Origin: Mycolicibacterium crocinum
GTDB taxonomy: Bacteria > Actinomycetota > Actinomycetes > Mycobacteriales > Mycobacteriaceae
NCBI RefSeq assembly: GCF_022370635.2
Contig: NZ_CP092362.2
Location: forward strand, 4,340,001 to 4,404,000
Direction of reading: 5' to 3'
DNA length: 64,000 nucleotides
The translations under genes were made by a program, and so were the position numbers. Below are positions 17,679 through 26,210 of this stretch, piece by piece. The stretch's first letter is position 1. Each line of letters starts with the position of its first letter. Under the pieces are notes generated by a model that saw only the letters and a program-made list of their open reading frames with translations, ran no database searches and was not told the origin of the DNA.

Positions 17679-17840
17679 ATGAAGCCGGAAAACCTCGTTC
17701 CCCACCCCCAGGGCGAGGTAGCTCCGCAGGCACCCGCACCGGTGACGCCGTTGCACGTGCACAGCTGCGGCCGGCTCGGTCTCACGGCCAATCCCCCCGG
17801 TTTCCGCCGCTCGTTCGGCGATTGGCTGCGCCGCCGCTAG
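17679..17840 (+). CDS. short basic, proline-rich protein (53 aa), unknown
   Basis: ATG AAG CCG GAA opens a 53-codon frame whose product starts MKPENLVPHPQG and ends RSFGDWLRRR, with one cysteine (HSCGRLG). GTGAGGAC lies about eight bases upstream as a possible ribosome site, and a candidate -10 (TATAGT) further upstream. The stop overlaps the stop of the convergent exporter gene by four bases. No membrane helix. Evidence is the promoter/RBS arrangement and the frame only; it may be a small regulatory or stress peptide, or chance. Confidence 0.4.
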   Translation: MKPENLVPHPQGEVAPQAPAPVTPLHVHSCGRLGLTANPPGFRRSFGDWLRRR

Positions 17841-19582
17841 TCGCGGTCGACAACCCGGCCCGGATTCACCCACGACGCGGCCGCCCCGATCACCATCATC
17901 ACCGCCGCGGCGATGAACACCACCGTCAAACCCGCGTGGAACGGTCCCGAAATCAGATGCGGGAAGAACTCCTTGCCAGTCAGCACCGAGGCGTTGACCC
18001 CCGGCTGATTCACCGTGTCACCCATGAGCTCGCCGATCGGGTTGTACCCGAGGAACGCCGCAAACAGGCTGCCCACGGGCGGCAGCTCTGCGATGCGGTG
18101 CGCCTCGGCCATCGAGACGCCCTGCTGCTGAAGCCCGGTGCTCAAGGTGCCCGGCAGCGTCTTGGCCAGACCGGCGATCATCAGCGAGAAGAAGATGCCG
18201 ATCGACAGCGACATCCCGGCGTTGGTGAATGTCGCCCGAATCCCGGAGGCGGCACCCCGCTCCGAAGCCGGCACGCTGGACATGATCGCCGCGGTGTTCG
18301 GCGAGGTGAAGATGCCGCCACCCAAGCCGTTGAGGAAGACCAGCAGACCGAAGACCCAGAAGCTGAAGTTCACCGGAATGACCATCAGCGCAAGGAAAGT
18401 CGCGGCCATCAACAGCATCCCGCCGATGGCGAACGGCCGGGAACCGAATTTGTCGGACAGCGTCCCCGATAGCGGCCCGGCCACCAGGAAGCCGAGCGTC
18501 ATCGGCAGCAGATAAATGCCCGACCACAAGGGCGTCGCCTCAAAGCTGTAGCCATGCAACGGCAACCAGATGCCCTGCAGCCAGATGATGAGCATGAACT
18601 GCAGTCCCCCGCGCCCGACCGCGGCCATCAGGCCGGCGAGATTGCCGAGGGCAAACGGCTTGGATGCGAACAAGCGGATGTCGAGCATCGGTACGCGCAC
18701 CCGGAGTTCGACGAGGCAGAGCACGGCCAACAGCAGCACGCCCGTGCCGATCGCGCCGAGCACCCAGGGATTGGTCCAGCCGGTAGGGTGCCCGCCGTAG
18801 GGCTGGATGCCGTAGGTGATGCCGGCGAGCAGCACGGTGAATCCCACCGCGAACAGCGCCGTGCCGGACCAATCCAGTCGCGCCGGGGTACGCACCCCGA
18901 CCTCCACCAAAGACCGGAAACTCCACAGAGTTCCGGCCAGTCCGAGCGGTACACCGACCCAGAAGACCGCCCGCCAATCCCACTGCGACAACAGTCCGCC
19001 GATCAGCAGGCCCAGGAACTGCCCGGCGATTGCGGCGACCTGGTTGACGCCGAGGGCCATGCCCCGCTGGCGGCTGGGAAAAGCGTCGGTGAGGATCGCC
19101 GCCGAGCACGCCATCAGCATCGCGCCGCCGACACCCTGGACCACCCGCCAGCCGATCAGCCAGACGGCGCCGCCGGTGAGGCGAAAAGGGTCGAACGACA
19201 AGGCAATTGCCGCGATCGTGAATACCACGAAGCCGAGGGTGTAGATGCGGACGCGGCCGAAGATGTCACCCAGGCGGCCCAGCGGCACCACCAGCACAGC
19301 GGTCGCGACGAGATATCCCATCAGCATCCACAGCAGGTAGCCGACATTCCCCGGCGCCAGCGGGTTGAGCCCGACGCCGCGGAAGATCGCCGGCAGCGAG
19401 ATCAACACGATCGAGGAATTGATCGAGGCCAGCAGCGCGCCGAGCGTGGTGTTGGACAGCGCCACCCACTTGTACCGGGGATGCTCTTGGTCCATCCGCT
19501 GGCGGCGGCGTGCGGTCTCGGTAACCCCCTCGTGCTTCGTATCGGCGACCGGCGCATCGGTCATCACGTCTGTGCTTGTCAC
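17837..19582 (-). CDS. MFS drug exporter, EmrB/QacA (DHA2, 14-TM) family
   Basis: The 581-residue protein has about fourteen membrane helices after a polar 40-residue N-terminus. Motif A between helices 2 and 3 is present as GRLGDIFGRVRIY, and motif C-like GGAMLMACSAAILTDAFP follows. DHA2 exporters expel hydrophobic drugs and dyes with proton antiport at the cytoplasmic membrane. No regulator gene is adjacent. Divergent from the aminopeptidase operon across a 119-base, relatively AT-rich gap containing GTTAAC. Confidence 0.87.
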   Translation of the reverse strand: MTSTDVMTDAPVADTKHEGVTETARRRQRMDQEHPRYKWVALSNTTLGALLASINSSIVLISLPAIFRGVGLNPLAPGNVGYLLWMLMGYLVATAVLVVPLGRLGDIFGRVRIYTLGFVVFTIAAIALSFDPFRLTGGAVWLIGWRVVQGVGGAMLMACSAAILTDAFPSRQRGMALGVNQVAAIAGQFLGLLIGGLLSQWDWRAVFWVGVPLGLAGTLWSFRSLVEVGVRTPARLDWSGTALFAVGFTVLLAGITYGIQPYGGHPTGWTNPWVLGAIGTGVLLLAVLCLVELRVRVPMLDIRLFASKPFALGNLAGLMAAVGRGGLQFMLIIWLQGIWLPLHGYSFEATPLWSGIYLLPMTLGFLVAGPLSGTLSDKFGSRPFAIGGMLLMAATFLALMVIPVNFSFWVFGLLVFLNGLGGGIFTSPNTAAIMSSVPASERGAASGIRATFTNAGMSLSIGIFFSLMIAGLAKTLPGTLSTGLQQQGVSMAEAHRIAELPPVGSLFAAFLGYNPIGELMGDTVNQPGVNASVLTGKEFFPHLISGPFHAGLTVVFIAAAVMMVIGAAASWVNPGRVVDRD

Positions 19583-19701
19583 TGTCGACTTCCCTTCGGC
19601 TCCGATCCAGGGATAGCCAAAACATTCGTTAACTATGTAAATGACTTCCTGTGGATTCGCCCACGGGCATGAACCGGTTAACTCCGGGGTAAATCAGGGC
19701 C

Positions 19702-20811
19702 GTGACCAACAACGGAATCACCTCGGCAGCCCGGCTGAACCGACCGTTGTTGCAAGAACTGCTGTCGGCATACGGCCCGGTTGGCCAGGAAGACGCCGTC
19801 CGCGACATTTGCCGCCGCGAACTCGAGCCGCTGGTGGATGAGGTGTGGATCGACGAGGCCGGCAACCTCGTCGGCCTGGTGCGTGGCACCGGCGAGGACG
19901 ACGACCTCGGCCCGATCCGAGTGATGGCCCACCTCGACGAGCTGTCCATGCTCGTGAAGAGGGTGGAGTCCGACGGATCGCTGCATGTGACCCAGCTGGG
20001 CACGATGTATCCGGGGAACTTCGGGCTCGGGCCCGTCGCGGTGCTGGGCAACCACCAGGTGATCCCCGGCGTGCTGACGCTGGGCTCCGAGCACACCACC
20101 CAGGAGAGCCAGCGGATCTGGGAGACCAAACCCGACCAGGGGGACAAATCCCTGGACTGGAGCCACGTCTACGTGTTCACCGGCCGCACCACCGAGGAAC
20201 TCACCGCCGCCGGTGTGCGTCCGGGCACCCGGGTGTGCGTCGACGGCAGCAAGCGCCTCCTCTTTGAGGTCGGCAAGTTCCTGGGTTGCTACTTCATGGA
20301 TGACCGCGCCTGCCTAACTGCGATGCTGGAGACTGCCCGACTCCTCTGCGAGGGCGAGCGACGGCCCGCGCGCGACATCTACTTCGTGGGCACGGTCAGC
20401 GAAGAGATCGGCGGCATCGGCGGTACGTACGCCAGCCGCACACTGCCCGGCGAGATCACCCTGGCCCTCGAAGTCGGCCCCACCGAGCAGGAGTACTCGA
20501 CATCGGTCACCGGTGGCCCGATCGTCGGCTATAGCGACCAGCAGAGCATCTACGACAAGTCGGTCGCCGACCGGCTGATGGACATCGCCACTGAGCTCGG
20601 CTTCTCCCCGCAGGCCGCCGTGTTGGGAGCCTTCGAATCCGATGCCTCGCACTCAGTTTCGGCCGGCCAGACCGCCCGTTCCGGGCTGCTGTGCCTACCA
20701 ACGTTGAGCACGCACGGCTATGAGGTCGTCGCCGTCGACGCGATCCCGGCAATGTCCGAGGTGCTGCTCACCTTCCTGCTCGACACACGTATCCCGGGGA
20801 GCCGACGATGA
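19702..20811 (+). CDS. M42-family aminopeptidase-like metallopeptidase
   Basis: The 369-residue protein resembles M42 (FrvX/PepA-type) dinuclear zinc aminopeptidases: AHLDEL (His-x-Asp ligand), the Asp of MDDRACL, SEEIGGIG with catalytic and metal-binding glutamates, EVGPTEQE, and a C-terminal STHGYE histidine. M42 enzymes assemble as dodecamers in the cytosol and trim short peptides. The start is GTG at 19702. It overlaps the following MFS gene by four bases (ATGA), so uptake of a substrate and its cleavage are probably coupled; the substrate is unknown. Confidence 0.82.
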   Translation: MTNNGITSAARLNRPLLQELLSAYGPVGQEDAVRDICRRELEPLVDEVWIDEAGNLVGLVRGTGEDDDLGPIRVMAHLDELSMLVKRVESDGSLHVTQLGTMYPGNFGLGPVAVLGNHQVIPGVLTLGSEHTTQESQRIWETKPDQGDKSLDWSHVYVFTGRTTEELTAAGVRPGTRVCVDGSKRLLFEVGKFLGCYFMDDRACLTAMLETARLLCEGERRPARDIYFVGTVSEEIGGIGGTYASRTLPGEITLALEVGPTEQEYSTSVTGGPIVGYSDQQSIYDKSVADRLMDIATELGFSPQAAVLGAFESDASHSVSAGQTARSGLLCLPTLSTHGYEVVAVDAIPAMSEVLLTFLLDTRIPGSRR

Positions 20812-22265
20812 CCGCAGGCGCACAGGCCAAGACGATCACCACCAACGTCCCCGCGCGGCTGGATCGACTGCCCTGGTCGAGGTTTCACTGGCGAGTCGTC
20901 ATCGGCCTGGGGTCAGCCTGGGTGCTCGACGGCCTCGAAGTCACCATGGTCGGCAATGTCTCGGCGCGCCTGACCGAACCCGGTAGCGGGCTTGCCATCA
21001 CCGCTGGGCAGATCGGCATCGCGGCCGCGATCTACGTCGTCGGCGCCTGTGTGGGCGCGCTGGTGTTCGGTCAGCTCACCGACCGATTCGGCCGCAAGAA
21101 GCTCTTCCTGTTGACGCTCGGCCTCTATCTGGCGGCCACGGTCGCCACCGCGTTCTCGTTTGCGCCCTGGTATTTCTTCCTCACCCGCTTCCTCACCGGG
21201 GCCGGCATCGGCGGTGAGTATGCCGCGGTCAATTCGGCTGTGGACGAACTGATTCCGGCGCGCAACCGCGGCCGGGTCGACCTGGCGATCAACGGGTCCT
21301 ACTGGCTGGGCGCAGCGTTGGGCGCCGCGGGTTCACTGGTCCTGCTCAACGGGGACTGGCTGCCACTGAACCTCGGCTGGCGACTGGCCTTCGGCATCGG
21401 CGCCACGTTCGGTCTGGTGGTGCTGCTGGTCCGGCGCAACGTTCCGGAAAGCCCGCGCTGGCTGTTCATCCACGGCCGCGAGGAGGAGGCCGAGCGCATC
21501 GTCGACGAGATCGAACGCGATGTCGTCGAGCGCACCGGCGCGGATCTCGACGAGCCGGACCGCGAACTGACCATCCATCAACGCCACACCATCGGCTTCC
21601 GCGAGATCGCGCATGTGGCGTTCACCCGCTACCCGAAGCGCGCGGTCCTCGGCCTCGCCTTGTTCGTCGGTCAGGCGTTCCTGTACAACGCCGTCACGTT
21701 CAACCTCGGCACCCTGCTCAATGGCTTCTACGGTGTCTCATCCGGAATCGTGCCCGCGTTCTTCATCGTATGGGCCGCAGGCAATTTCACCGGGCCACTG
21801 ATCCTGGGACGGTTGTTCGACACCGTCGGGCGCAAACCAATGATTGCGCTGTCCTATCTCGGATCGGCGGCGATCACCGTCGTTCTCACCGCGGTGTTCC
21901 TCGCCCAGACCGGCGGCTTATGGGGCTTCATGGGCGTACTCGTGGTCACCTTCTTCCTGGCCTCGTCGGGGGCGAGCGCGGCATATCTGACGGTCAGCGA
22001 GATTTTCCCGATGGAGACCCGCGCGTTGGCCATCGCGTTCTTCTATGCCGTGGGGACCGCGATCGGTGGGATCACCGGTCCGCTGCTGTTCGGTCAGCTG
22101 ATCGGGTCGGGTGAGCGGGGCCTGGTGGCCGTGGCGTTCCTGATCGGCGCGGTGGTGATGGCCATCGGCGGACTGGTCGAACTCGTCTGGGGTGTGAACG
22201 CGGAGGGTCGCCAGCTCGAGGACATCGCCGCACCGCTGACGTCCGCCGACGAGGCGAAGCCGTGA
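20808..22265 (+). CDS. MFS transporter, metabolite:H+ symporter (sugar-porter-like)
   Basis: The 485-residue carrier has twelve helices. It carries GQLTDRFGRKKLF (motif A), RFLTGAGIGGEYAAVNSAVDELIPARNRGR (here spanning the helix 4-5 region, abbreviated) and PESPRWL after helix 6, features of the sugar and organic-acid porters. An insert of about 60 residues between helices 6 and 7 holds an acidic helix (EEEAERIVDEIERDV). Translational coupling to the upstream M42 gene (four-base overlap) and the downstream small gene (four-base overlap) indicates a three-gene operon for import and cleavage of one compound. Confidence 0.86.
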   Translation: MTAGAQAKTITTNVPARLDRLPWSRFHWRVVIGLGSAWVLDGLEVTMVGNVSARLTEPGSGLAITAGQIGIAAAIYVVGACVGALVFGQLTDRFGRKKLFLLTLGLYLAATVATAFSFAPWYFFLTRFLTGAGIGGEYAAVNSAVDELIPARNRGRVDLAINGSYWLGAALGAAGSLVLLNGDWLPLNLGWRLAFGIGATFGLVVLLVRRNVPESPRWLFIHGREEEAERIVDEIERDVVERTGADLDEPDRELTIHQRHTIGFREIAHVAFTRYPKRAVLGLALFVGQAFLYNAVTFNLGTLLNGFYGVSSGIVPAFFIVWAAGNFTGPLILGRLFDTVGRKPMIALSYLGSAAITVVLTAVFLAQTGGLWGFMGVLVVTFFLASSGASAAYLTVSEIFPMETRALAIAFFYAVGTAIGGITGPLLFGQLIGSGERGLVAVAFLIGAVVMAIGGLVELVWGVNAEGRQLEDIAAPLTSADEAKP

Positions 22266-22501
22266 GCGCCGTCTGCCAGGTCCTGGGCCACCGGATCGCC
22301 TTTGTCGCCGACGGTCCGGTGTTGCGTTGGGCATGCGAAAGAGACTGCGGCACAGCGGGTCATAAGACTTACACGAGTGCCGCCGATGCCGATCGCTACG
22401 CGACGGCGTTCAATCGCCGCGACAGTGACGCGATCGGCAGGCGCGCTCCGCTGATCGGGTTGCTACCACTGCGGCTGTGGCGGCTGTTCCGACGGAACTA
22501 A
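22262..22501 (+). CDS. small cysteine/histidine-containing protein (79 aa)
   Basis: Starts with GTG overlapping the MFS stop by four bases (GTGA), hence translationally coupled. The product contains CxxxGH near the N-terminus and CERDC...GH (residues about 25-35), spacing that could bind a metal, then a helix and a C-terminal hydrophobic/arginine segment (LLPLRLWRLFRRN). I do not recognise a family. It ends overlapping the convergent DUF3618 gene by four bases. Confidence 0.6.
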   Translation: MSAVCQVLGHRIAFVADGPVLRWACERDCGTAGHKTYTSAADADRYATAFNRRDSDAIGRRAPLIGLLPLRLWRLFRRN

Positions 22502-22725
22502 CCGTTACGGATGCGGCGCACCACCACGATGATGGTCACCACGCTGACGCCGGCCAGCGCCGCGGCCACCGGAGGCTTCTTGACGAAGCGCAGCACCGCG
22601 GCCTTGACGTCGTCGGCGATGCGCTGGGGGTTCGCGCGCTCGGCCAGCGAGTCCACCGTGACCGCCAGCCGGTCACGCGCCTGGTCGATCTCGGCCTTGA
22701 TGACCTCGGGGTCCCGGTCCGCCAC
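22498..22725 (-). CDS. DUF3618 small membrane protein (Rv2520c homologue)
   Basis: A 75-residue protein: a soluble amphipathic helix (IKAEIDQARDRLAVTVDSLAERANP, here abbreviated as residues 8-33), a basic segment and one C-terminal membrane helix (about 50-68) ending RRIRNG. This is the DUF3618 architecture and matches Rv2520c in size and position beside bcp. Function is unknown; related short helices occur in proteins linked to membrane or phage-shock-like functions. Divergent from bcp. Confidence 0.85.
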   Translation of the reverse strand: MADRDPEVIKAEIDQARDRLAVTVDSLAERANPQRIADDVKAAVLRFVKKPPVAAALAGVSVVTIIVVVRRIRNG

Positions 22726-22812
22726 TTCAGTCCTCCAAACTGCCGCCCTGCCGAACTACCCTAGATCAACCCGGGCTAACCCCGATGCACCGGTAGATGA
22801 AGGGATCACTAG

Positions 22813-23286
22813 GTGACCGAGACAGCACGCCTCGAAGTTGGCGACAAAGCACCGGCGTTCAGCCTGCTCGACGCCGAGGGAAAGACCGTGAAGCTGTCCG
22901 ACTTCAAAGGCCGCAAGGTGATCGTGTACTTCTACCCGGCCGCGATGACCCCCGGCTGCACCAAGCAGGCCTGCGACTTCCGGGACAGCCTGGCTGAGCT
23001 CAACGGCGCAGGCATCGACGTCGTCGGGATCTCCCCCGACAAGCCCGAGAAGCTGGCCAAGTTCACCGAGCGCGACGAGCTGACGTTCCCGCTGCTGTCG
23101 GACCCCGACAAGAAGGTCCTCACCGAGTGGGGCGCCTACGGCGAGAAGAAGATGTACGGCAAGACCGTGCAGGGCGTGATCCGGTCGACGTTCGTGGTCG
23201 ACGCCAACGGCAAGATCGAGGTGGCCCAGTACAACGTCAAGGCCACCGGTCACGTCGCCAAGCTGCGCCGCGACATCGCGGTCTAA
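22813..23286 (+). CDS. bcp: Bcp-type thiol peroxidase (peroxiredoxin, Rv2521 homologue)
   Basis: The 157-residue AhpC/TSA-fold enzyme has the PxxxTxxC active site as PAAMTPGCT with peroxidatic Cys49 and a second cysteine five residues later (Cys54, CTKQAC), the resolving position of alpha-type Bcp. It reduces hydrogen peroxide and lipid peroxides in the cytosol using thioredoxin. The start is GTG at 22813. Synteny with the Rv2520c-like gene supports the name. Confidence 0.95.
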   Translation: MTETARLEVGDKAPAFSLLDAEGKTVKLSDFKGRKVIVYFYPAAMTPGCTKQACDFRDSLAELNGAGIDVVGISPDKPEKLAKFTERDELTFPLLSDPDKKVLTEWGAYGEKKMYGKTVQGVIRSTFVVDANGKIEVAQYNVKATGHVAKLRRDIAV

Positions 23287-23314
23287 TGCTCGCCCGTCGC
23301 GCGGGGCCACGCGC

Positions 23315-24604
23315 TCAGTGGACCAGCGTGTAGGTCACAGACTCCGTCGGGCTGCCCTTGTACTGTTTGATTGCCGCACTGGGCTGTTGGCCAAGCGCGG
23401 ACGCATCGAAGGCCGCTGCATACGGCAGATAAACATCCTTGCCGTGCGCGGCCAGGCCGCTGAGCGTTCCCTCTCCAGGCACGATGTACAAGATCTTCGT
23501 CGCGCGGTTGTCCGCAGCCTTTTTCTCAGCGCGTGCGAGGTCGGCCTTGGCTTGCGCCAAGAAGCCGCCGAAAGGACGCCAGCCGAAAATGCTGAAATTC
23601 GCCACAGCGACTCGCGCCCGGGCAAGCTCAATAGCGGTTCTATTCCCATCTTGATACGAGGGAACGGTGCCCGGCTTGTTGCCCGCTGACGGCACCGGGT
23701 CATTCTTGGCCTGAATGTTGATCACATATGGGATGCCGCTCCACGAACTGTCCACCCATGGAGTGACCTGCTCCGGATACTCGCCAACCTTTTTCACCAG
23801 CGGAGAAGCGAAGGTGACAACAGTGGTGACTTGCGACCTGTACTTTCCGCCGGTTGCATAAAACTGCATTTGCTGTCCGCCGTTGCTCAGACCCACCAAC
23901 ATGATCACGGCGTCGCCACCGAGGTTCCGGTCCTCGATGAATTTGTCTATGTACTGTCCAACCTGCGAATACTGCGTACCGCTGATATTTGCCACTATGG
24001 CATTCAATGACGACTGCGTCAGCGGTCCGTCCCCTGATATTCCGGACATGTACACGACTACACGCGGAATTGCGTGTGGATATTCAAGTAGGTCGATCTT
24101 GATTGTGTCAGGAGTCTCCGGAATCCCGTCGAGCAATGTGGCTGCCGTCAACGTGTCGACAGCCTGTGCACTGGCGGCGGGTCTGATCGTCGCGGTGGCA
24201 GCCGGAGCGACCTGGCTGACGGCCCGCGCATTGATGCGACGCGCGGAAAACGCAGTCGTCGTGGGGCTGCTGCCCGCCACATCATCGCTCTTGACGCGAC
24301 TCAGCTCTGGCGTGCGCGTGCGCTTGACCCCGACCGAGCTCTTCGCCCGCTCCGACCGCCCACTGCTCGGCGCGTGATCCTTTGTCGCGCTTCGCGAGGA
24401 TCCCGCGGCCGATCCGCTCTCGGTACCGGGATCGGCGTTGGCGACACCGGCACCGCCCGCCATCGCCCCAGCCACACCGAGCGTGATGGCACCGGCTCCC
24501 AGCCACGTGCGCGGCTCCGTCAACCTTGCCCTCGCTCGATGACGCGCCGACTCGTTCCGATTGTCAGACAACGAAGTACGGCCTGAGTCTCGGTGCGCAC
24601 GCAT
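23315..24604 (-). CDS. exported alpha/beta-hydrolase-like protein (PE-PPE-domain-like), unknown substrate
   Basis: The 429-residue protein has a basic N-terminus, a signal sequence (about 30-58, ending GVANADPG), a long Ser/Thr/Ala-rich low-complexity stretch to about 165, and a C-terminal domain with VVVYMSGISGDG and GLSNGGQQMQF (Ser240 in a GxSxGG elbow). This resembles the PE-PPE serine hydrolase domain, but I cannot place the acid and histidine with certainty. Parts of the coding DNA are less GC-rich than neighbours. It lies between bcp and the Rv2522c homologue, where M. tuberculosis has no gene, so it is probably an insertion in this lineage. Confidence 0.6.
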   Translation of the reverse strand: MRAHRDSGRTSLSDNRNESARHRARARLTEPRTWLGAGAITLGVAGAMAGGAGVANADPGTESGSAAGSSRSATKDHAPSSGRSERAKSSVGVKRTRTPELSRVKSDDVAGSSPTTTAFSARRINARAVSQVAPAATATIRPAASAQAVDTLTAATLLDGIPETPDTIKIDLLEYPHAIPRVVVYMSGISGDGPLTQSSLNAIVANISGTQYSQVGQYIDKFIEDRNLGGDAVIMLVGLSNGGQQMQFYATGGKYRSQVTTVVTFASPLVKKVGEYPEQVTPWVDSSWSGIPYVINIQAKNDPVPSAGNKPGTVPSYQDGNRTAIELARARVAVANFSIFGWRPFGGFLAQAKADLARAEKKAADNRATKILYIVPGEGTLSGLAAHGKDVYLPYAAAFDASALGQQPSAAIKQYKGSPTESVTYTLVH

Positions 24605-24777
24605 CTAAAGAGTCTCCATCGCTTGATCTTTCGCCAACCCCGCGCAGTGCCGCTATTGACGCGAGCGTCGACAGATGACGTTCACAGGCTAATGACAGTT
24701 ATCAGTCCTGACCACCATTTGAACGGCGTTTACTCGTCCACAACAAACACAGGTAGCGGACTACGCGCGAGCAGCTG

Positions 24778-26109
24778 TCAGCGCGCGCCCAGTTTCCCCA
24801 GCAGCAGCGCCTCGGTGGTGGCGGCCCGCTCCAACACCCCGAGGTGCAGACTCTCGTTGATGCTGTGCGCCTGGGTACCGGGGTCCTCCACGCCGGTGAC
24901 CAGGATCGTGGCGTCGGGGAACGCGGTGGCGAACTCGGCGATGAACGGGATCGAGCCGCCCATGCCCATGTCGACGACGTCGACGCCCCAGGCCTCCCGG
25001 AAGGCGGCCCGCGCCGCGTCGTACACCGGCCCGCTGGCATCGATCGCGTACGGCTGGCCGACGTCGCCCGGGATGACGCTGACGTGCGCACCCCACGGGG
25101 CATGCTGCTCGAGGTGGCGGCGCAGCGCATGCAGATGAGCCGCCGCGTCCCCGCCGGGTGGCACCCGCATACTGACCTTCGCGCGGGCGCGCGGGATCAG
25201 GGTGTTCGACGCCTTGGCGACCGGTGTGGTGTCGATGCCGATCACGGTGATCGCCGGCTTGGCCCACATGCGCTGCGCCACACTGCCCGAGCCGATCTCC
25301 TGCACCCCGTCGAGCAGTCCGGATTCGGTGCGCACCCACTGCTGGCCGCGGTCGACGTCGGCAGCAGTCGATTCGTGCAGGCCGTGCACGGCAACATTGC
25401 CGTCGTCGTCGTGCAGGCTGGCCAGCAGACGCACCAGCACACTGAGCGCGTCGGGCACGACGCCGCCCCAGAGCCCCGAGTGCAGTCCGTGGTCCAGGGT
25501 GGCGACCTCCACCACGCAGTCGGCCAGACCCCGCAATGACACTGTCAGAGCCGGGATTTCGGCGGTCCAGTTGTCCGAGTCGGCGATCACGATGACGTCG
25601 GCGGCCAGCTTGTGTTTGTGGGCCGCCAGCAACGCGCCGAGCGACGGCGAACCGGACTCCTCCTCCCCCTCGACGAACACCGTCACACCGACCGGCGGAT
25701 TGCCGTTGTGCGCGCGGAACGCCGCCAGGTGGGTGGCGATGCCGGCCTTGTCGTCGGCAGTTCCGCGGCCGTACAGGCGGCCGTCCCGCTCGGTCGGTTC
25801 GAAGGGGTCCGAATCCCATTGCGACGGTTCACCTTCGGGTTGTACATCGTGATGGGCGTACAACAGCACCGTCGGCGCACCGGGCGGCGCGGGATGGTGC
25901 GCGATCACCGCGGGCGCACCACCCTCGGCGACGATCTCGACCTGTTCGAAGCCGGCGCCGCTCAGCAGATCGGCAACCGCTTGTGCGCTGCGGTGCACCT
26001 CGTCGCGCCGGGCCGGGTCGGCCCACACCGACTGGATGCGGACCAGATCCTCGAGATCAGCCCGCACGGAGGGAAGCACCGCCTGCACGCGTTCGACGAG
26101 ATTGCTCAT
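24778..26109 (-). CDS. M20-family dipeptidase/metallopeptidase (Rv2522c homologue)
   Basis: A 443-residue di-zinc peptidase. Metal ligands are visible: His in YAHHDVQPEG, Asp in GRGTADDKAG (bridging), the EGEEESGS pair (catalytic and ligand Glu), Asp in VIADSDNW and a late His in the QAHSINE segment. An inserted lid domain (about 190-310) mediates dimerisation in this family. It cleaves dipeptides or N-acyl amino acids in the cytosol. No signal peptide despite some homologues being called lipoproteins. Synteny matches Rv2522c. Confidence 0.9.
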   Translation of the reverse strand: MSNLVERVQAVLPSVRADLEDLVRIQSVWADPARRDEVHRSAQAVADLLSGAGFEQVEIVAEGGAPAVIAHHPAPPGAPTVLLYAHHDVQPEGEPSQWDSDPFEPTERDGRLYGRGTADDKAGIATHLAAFRAHNGNPPVGVTVFVEGEEESGSPSLGALLAAHKHKLAADVIVIADSDNWTAEIPALTVSLRGLADCVVEVATLDHGLHSGLWGGVVPDALSVLVRLLASLHDDDGNVAVHGLHESTAADVDRGQQWVRTESGLLDGVQEIGSGSVAQRMWAKPAITVIGIDTTPVAKASNTLIPRARAKVSMRVPPGGDAAAHLHALRRHLEQHAPWGAHVSVIPGDVGQPYAIDASGPVYDAARAAFREAWGVDVVDMGMGGSIPFIAEFATAFPDATILVTGVEDPGTQAHSINESLHLGVLERAATTEALLLGKLGAR

Positions 26110-26140
26110 AAGAGACGACCCTACCCAGGAGGCCTGTTGC

Positions 26141-26200
26141 GCGAGCAGACGCAGAATCGCATGATTCAGGGCGCAGTCATGCGAGTCTGCGTCTGCTCGC
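26141..26200. repeat. large inverted repeat (24-bp arms, one mismatch) in a divergent promoter region
   Basis: The left arm 26141-26164 starts GCGAGCAGACGCAGA and continues ATCGCATGA; the right arm 26177-26200 is its reverse complement except for one base (A versus C at the sixteenth position). The loop is 12 bases. It lies between the dipeptidase start (26109) and the VOC gene start (26211), ending just before the AAAGGGGA ribosome site. It could be a dispersed intergenic palindrome of mycobacteria or a 5'-leader hairpin controlling the VOC gene. Confidence 0.85.
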
Positions 26201-26210
26201 CGAAAGGGGA

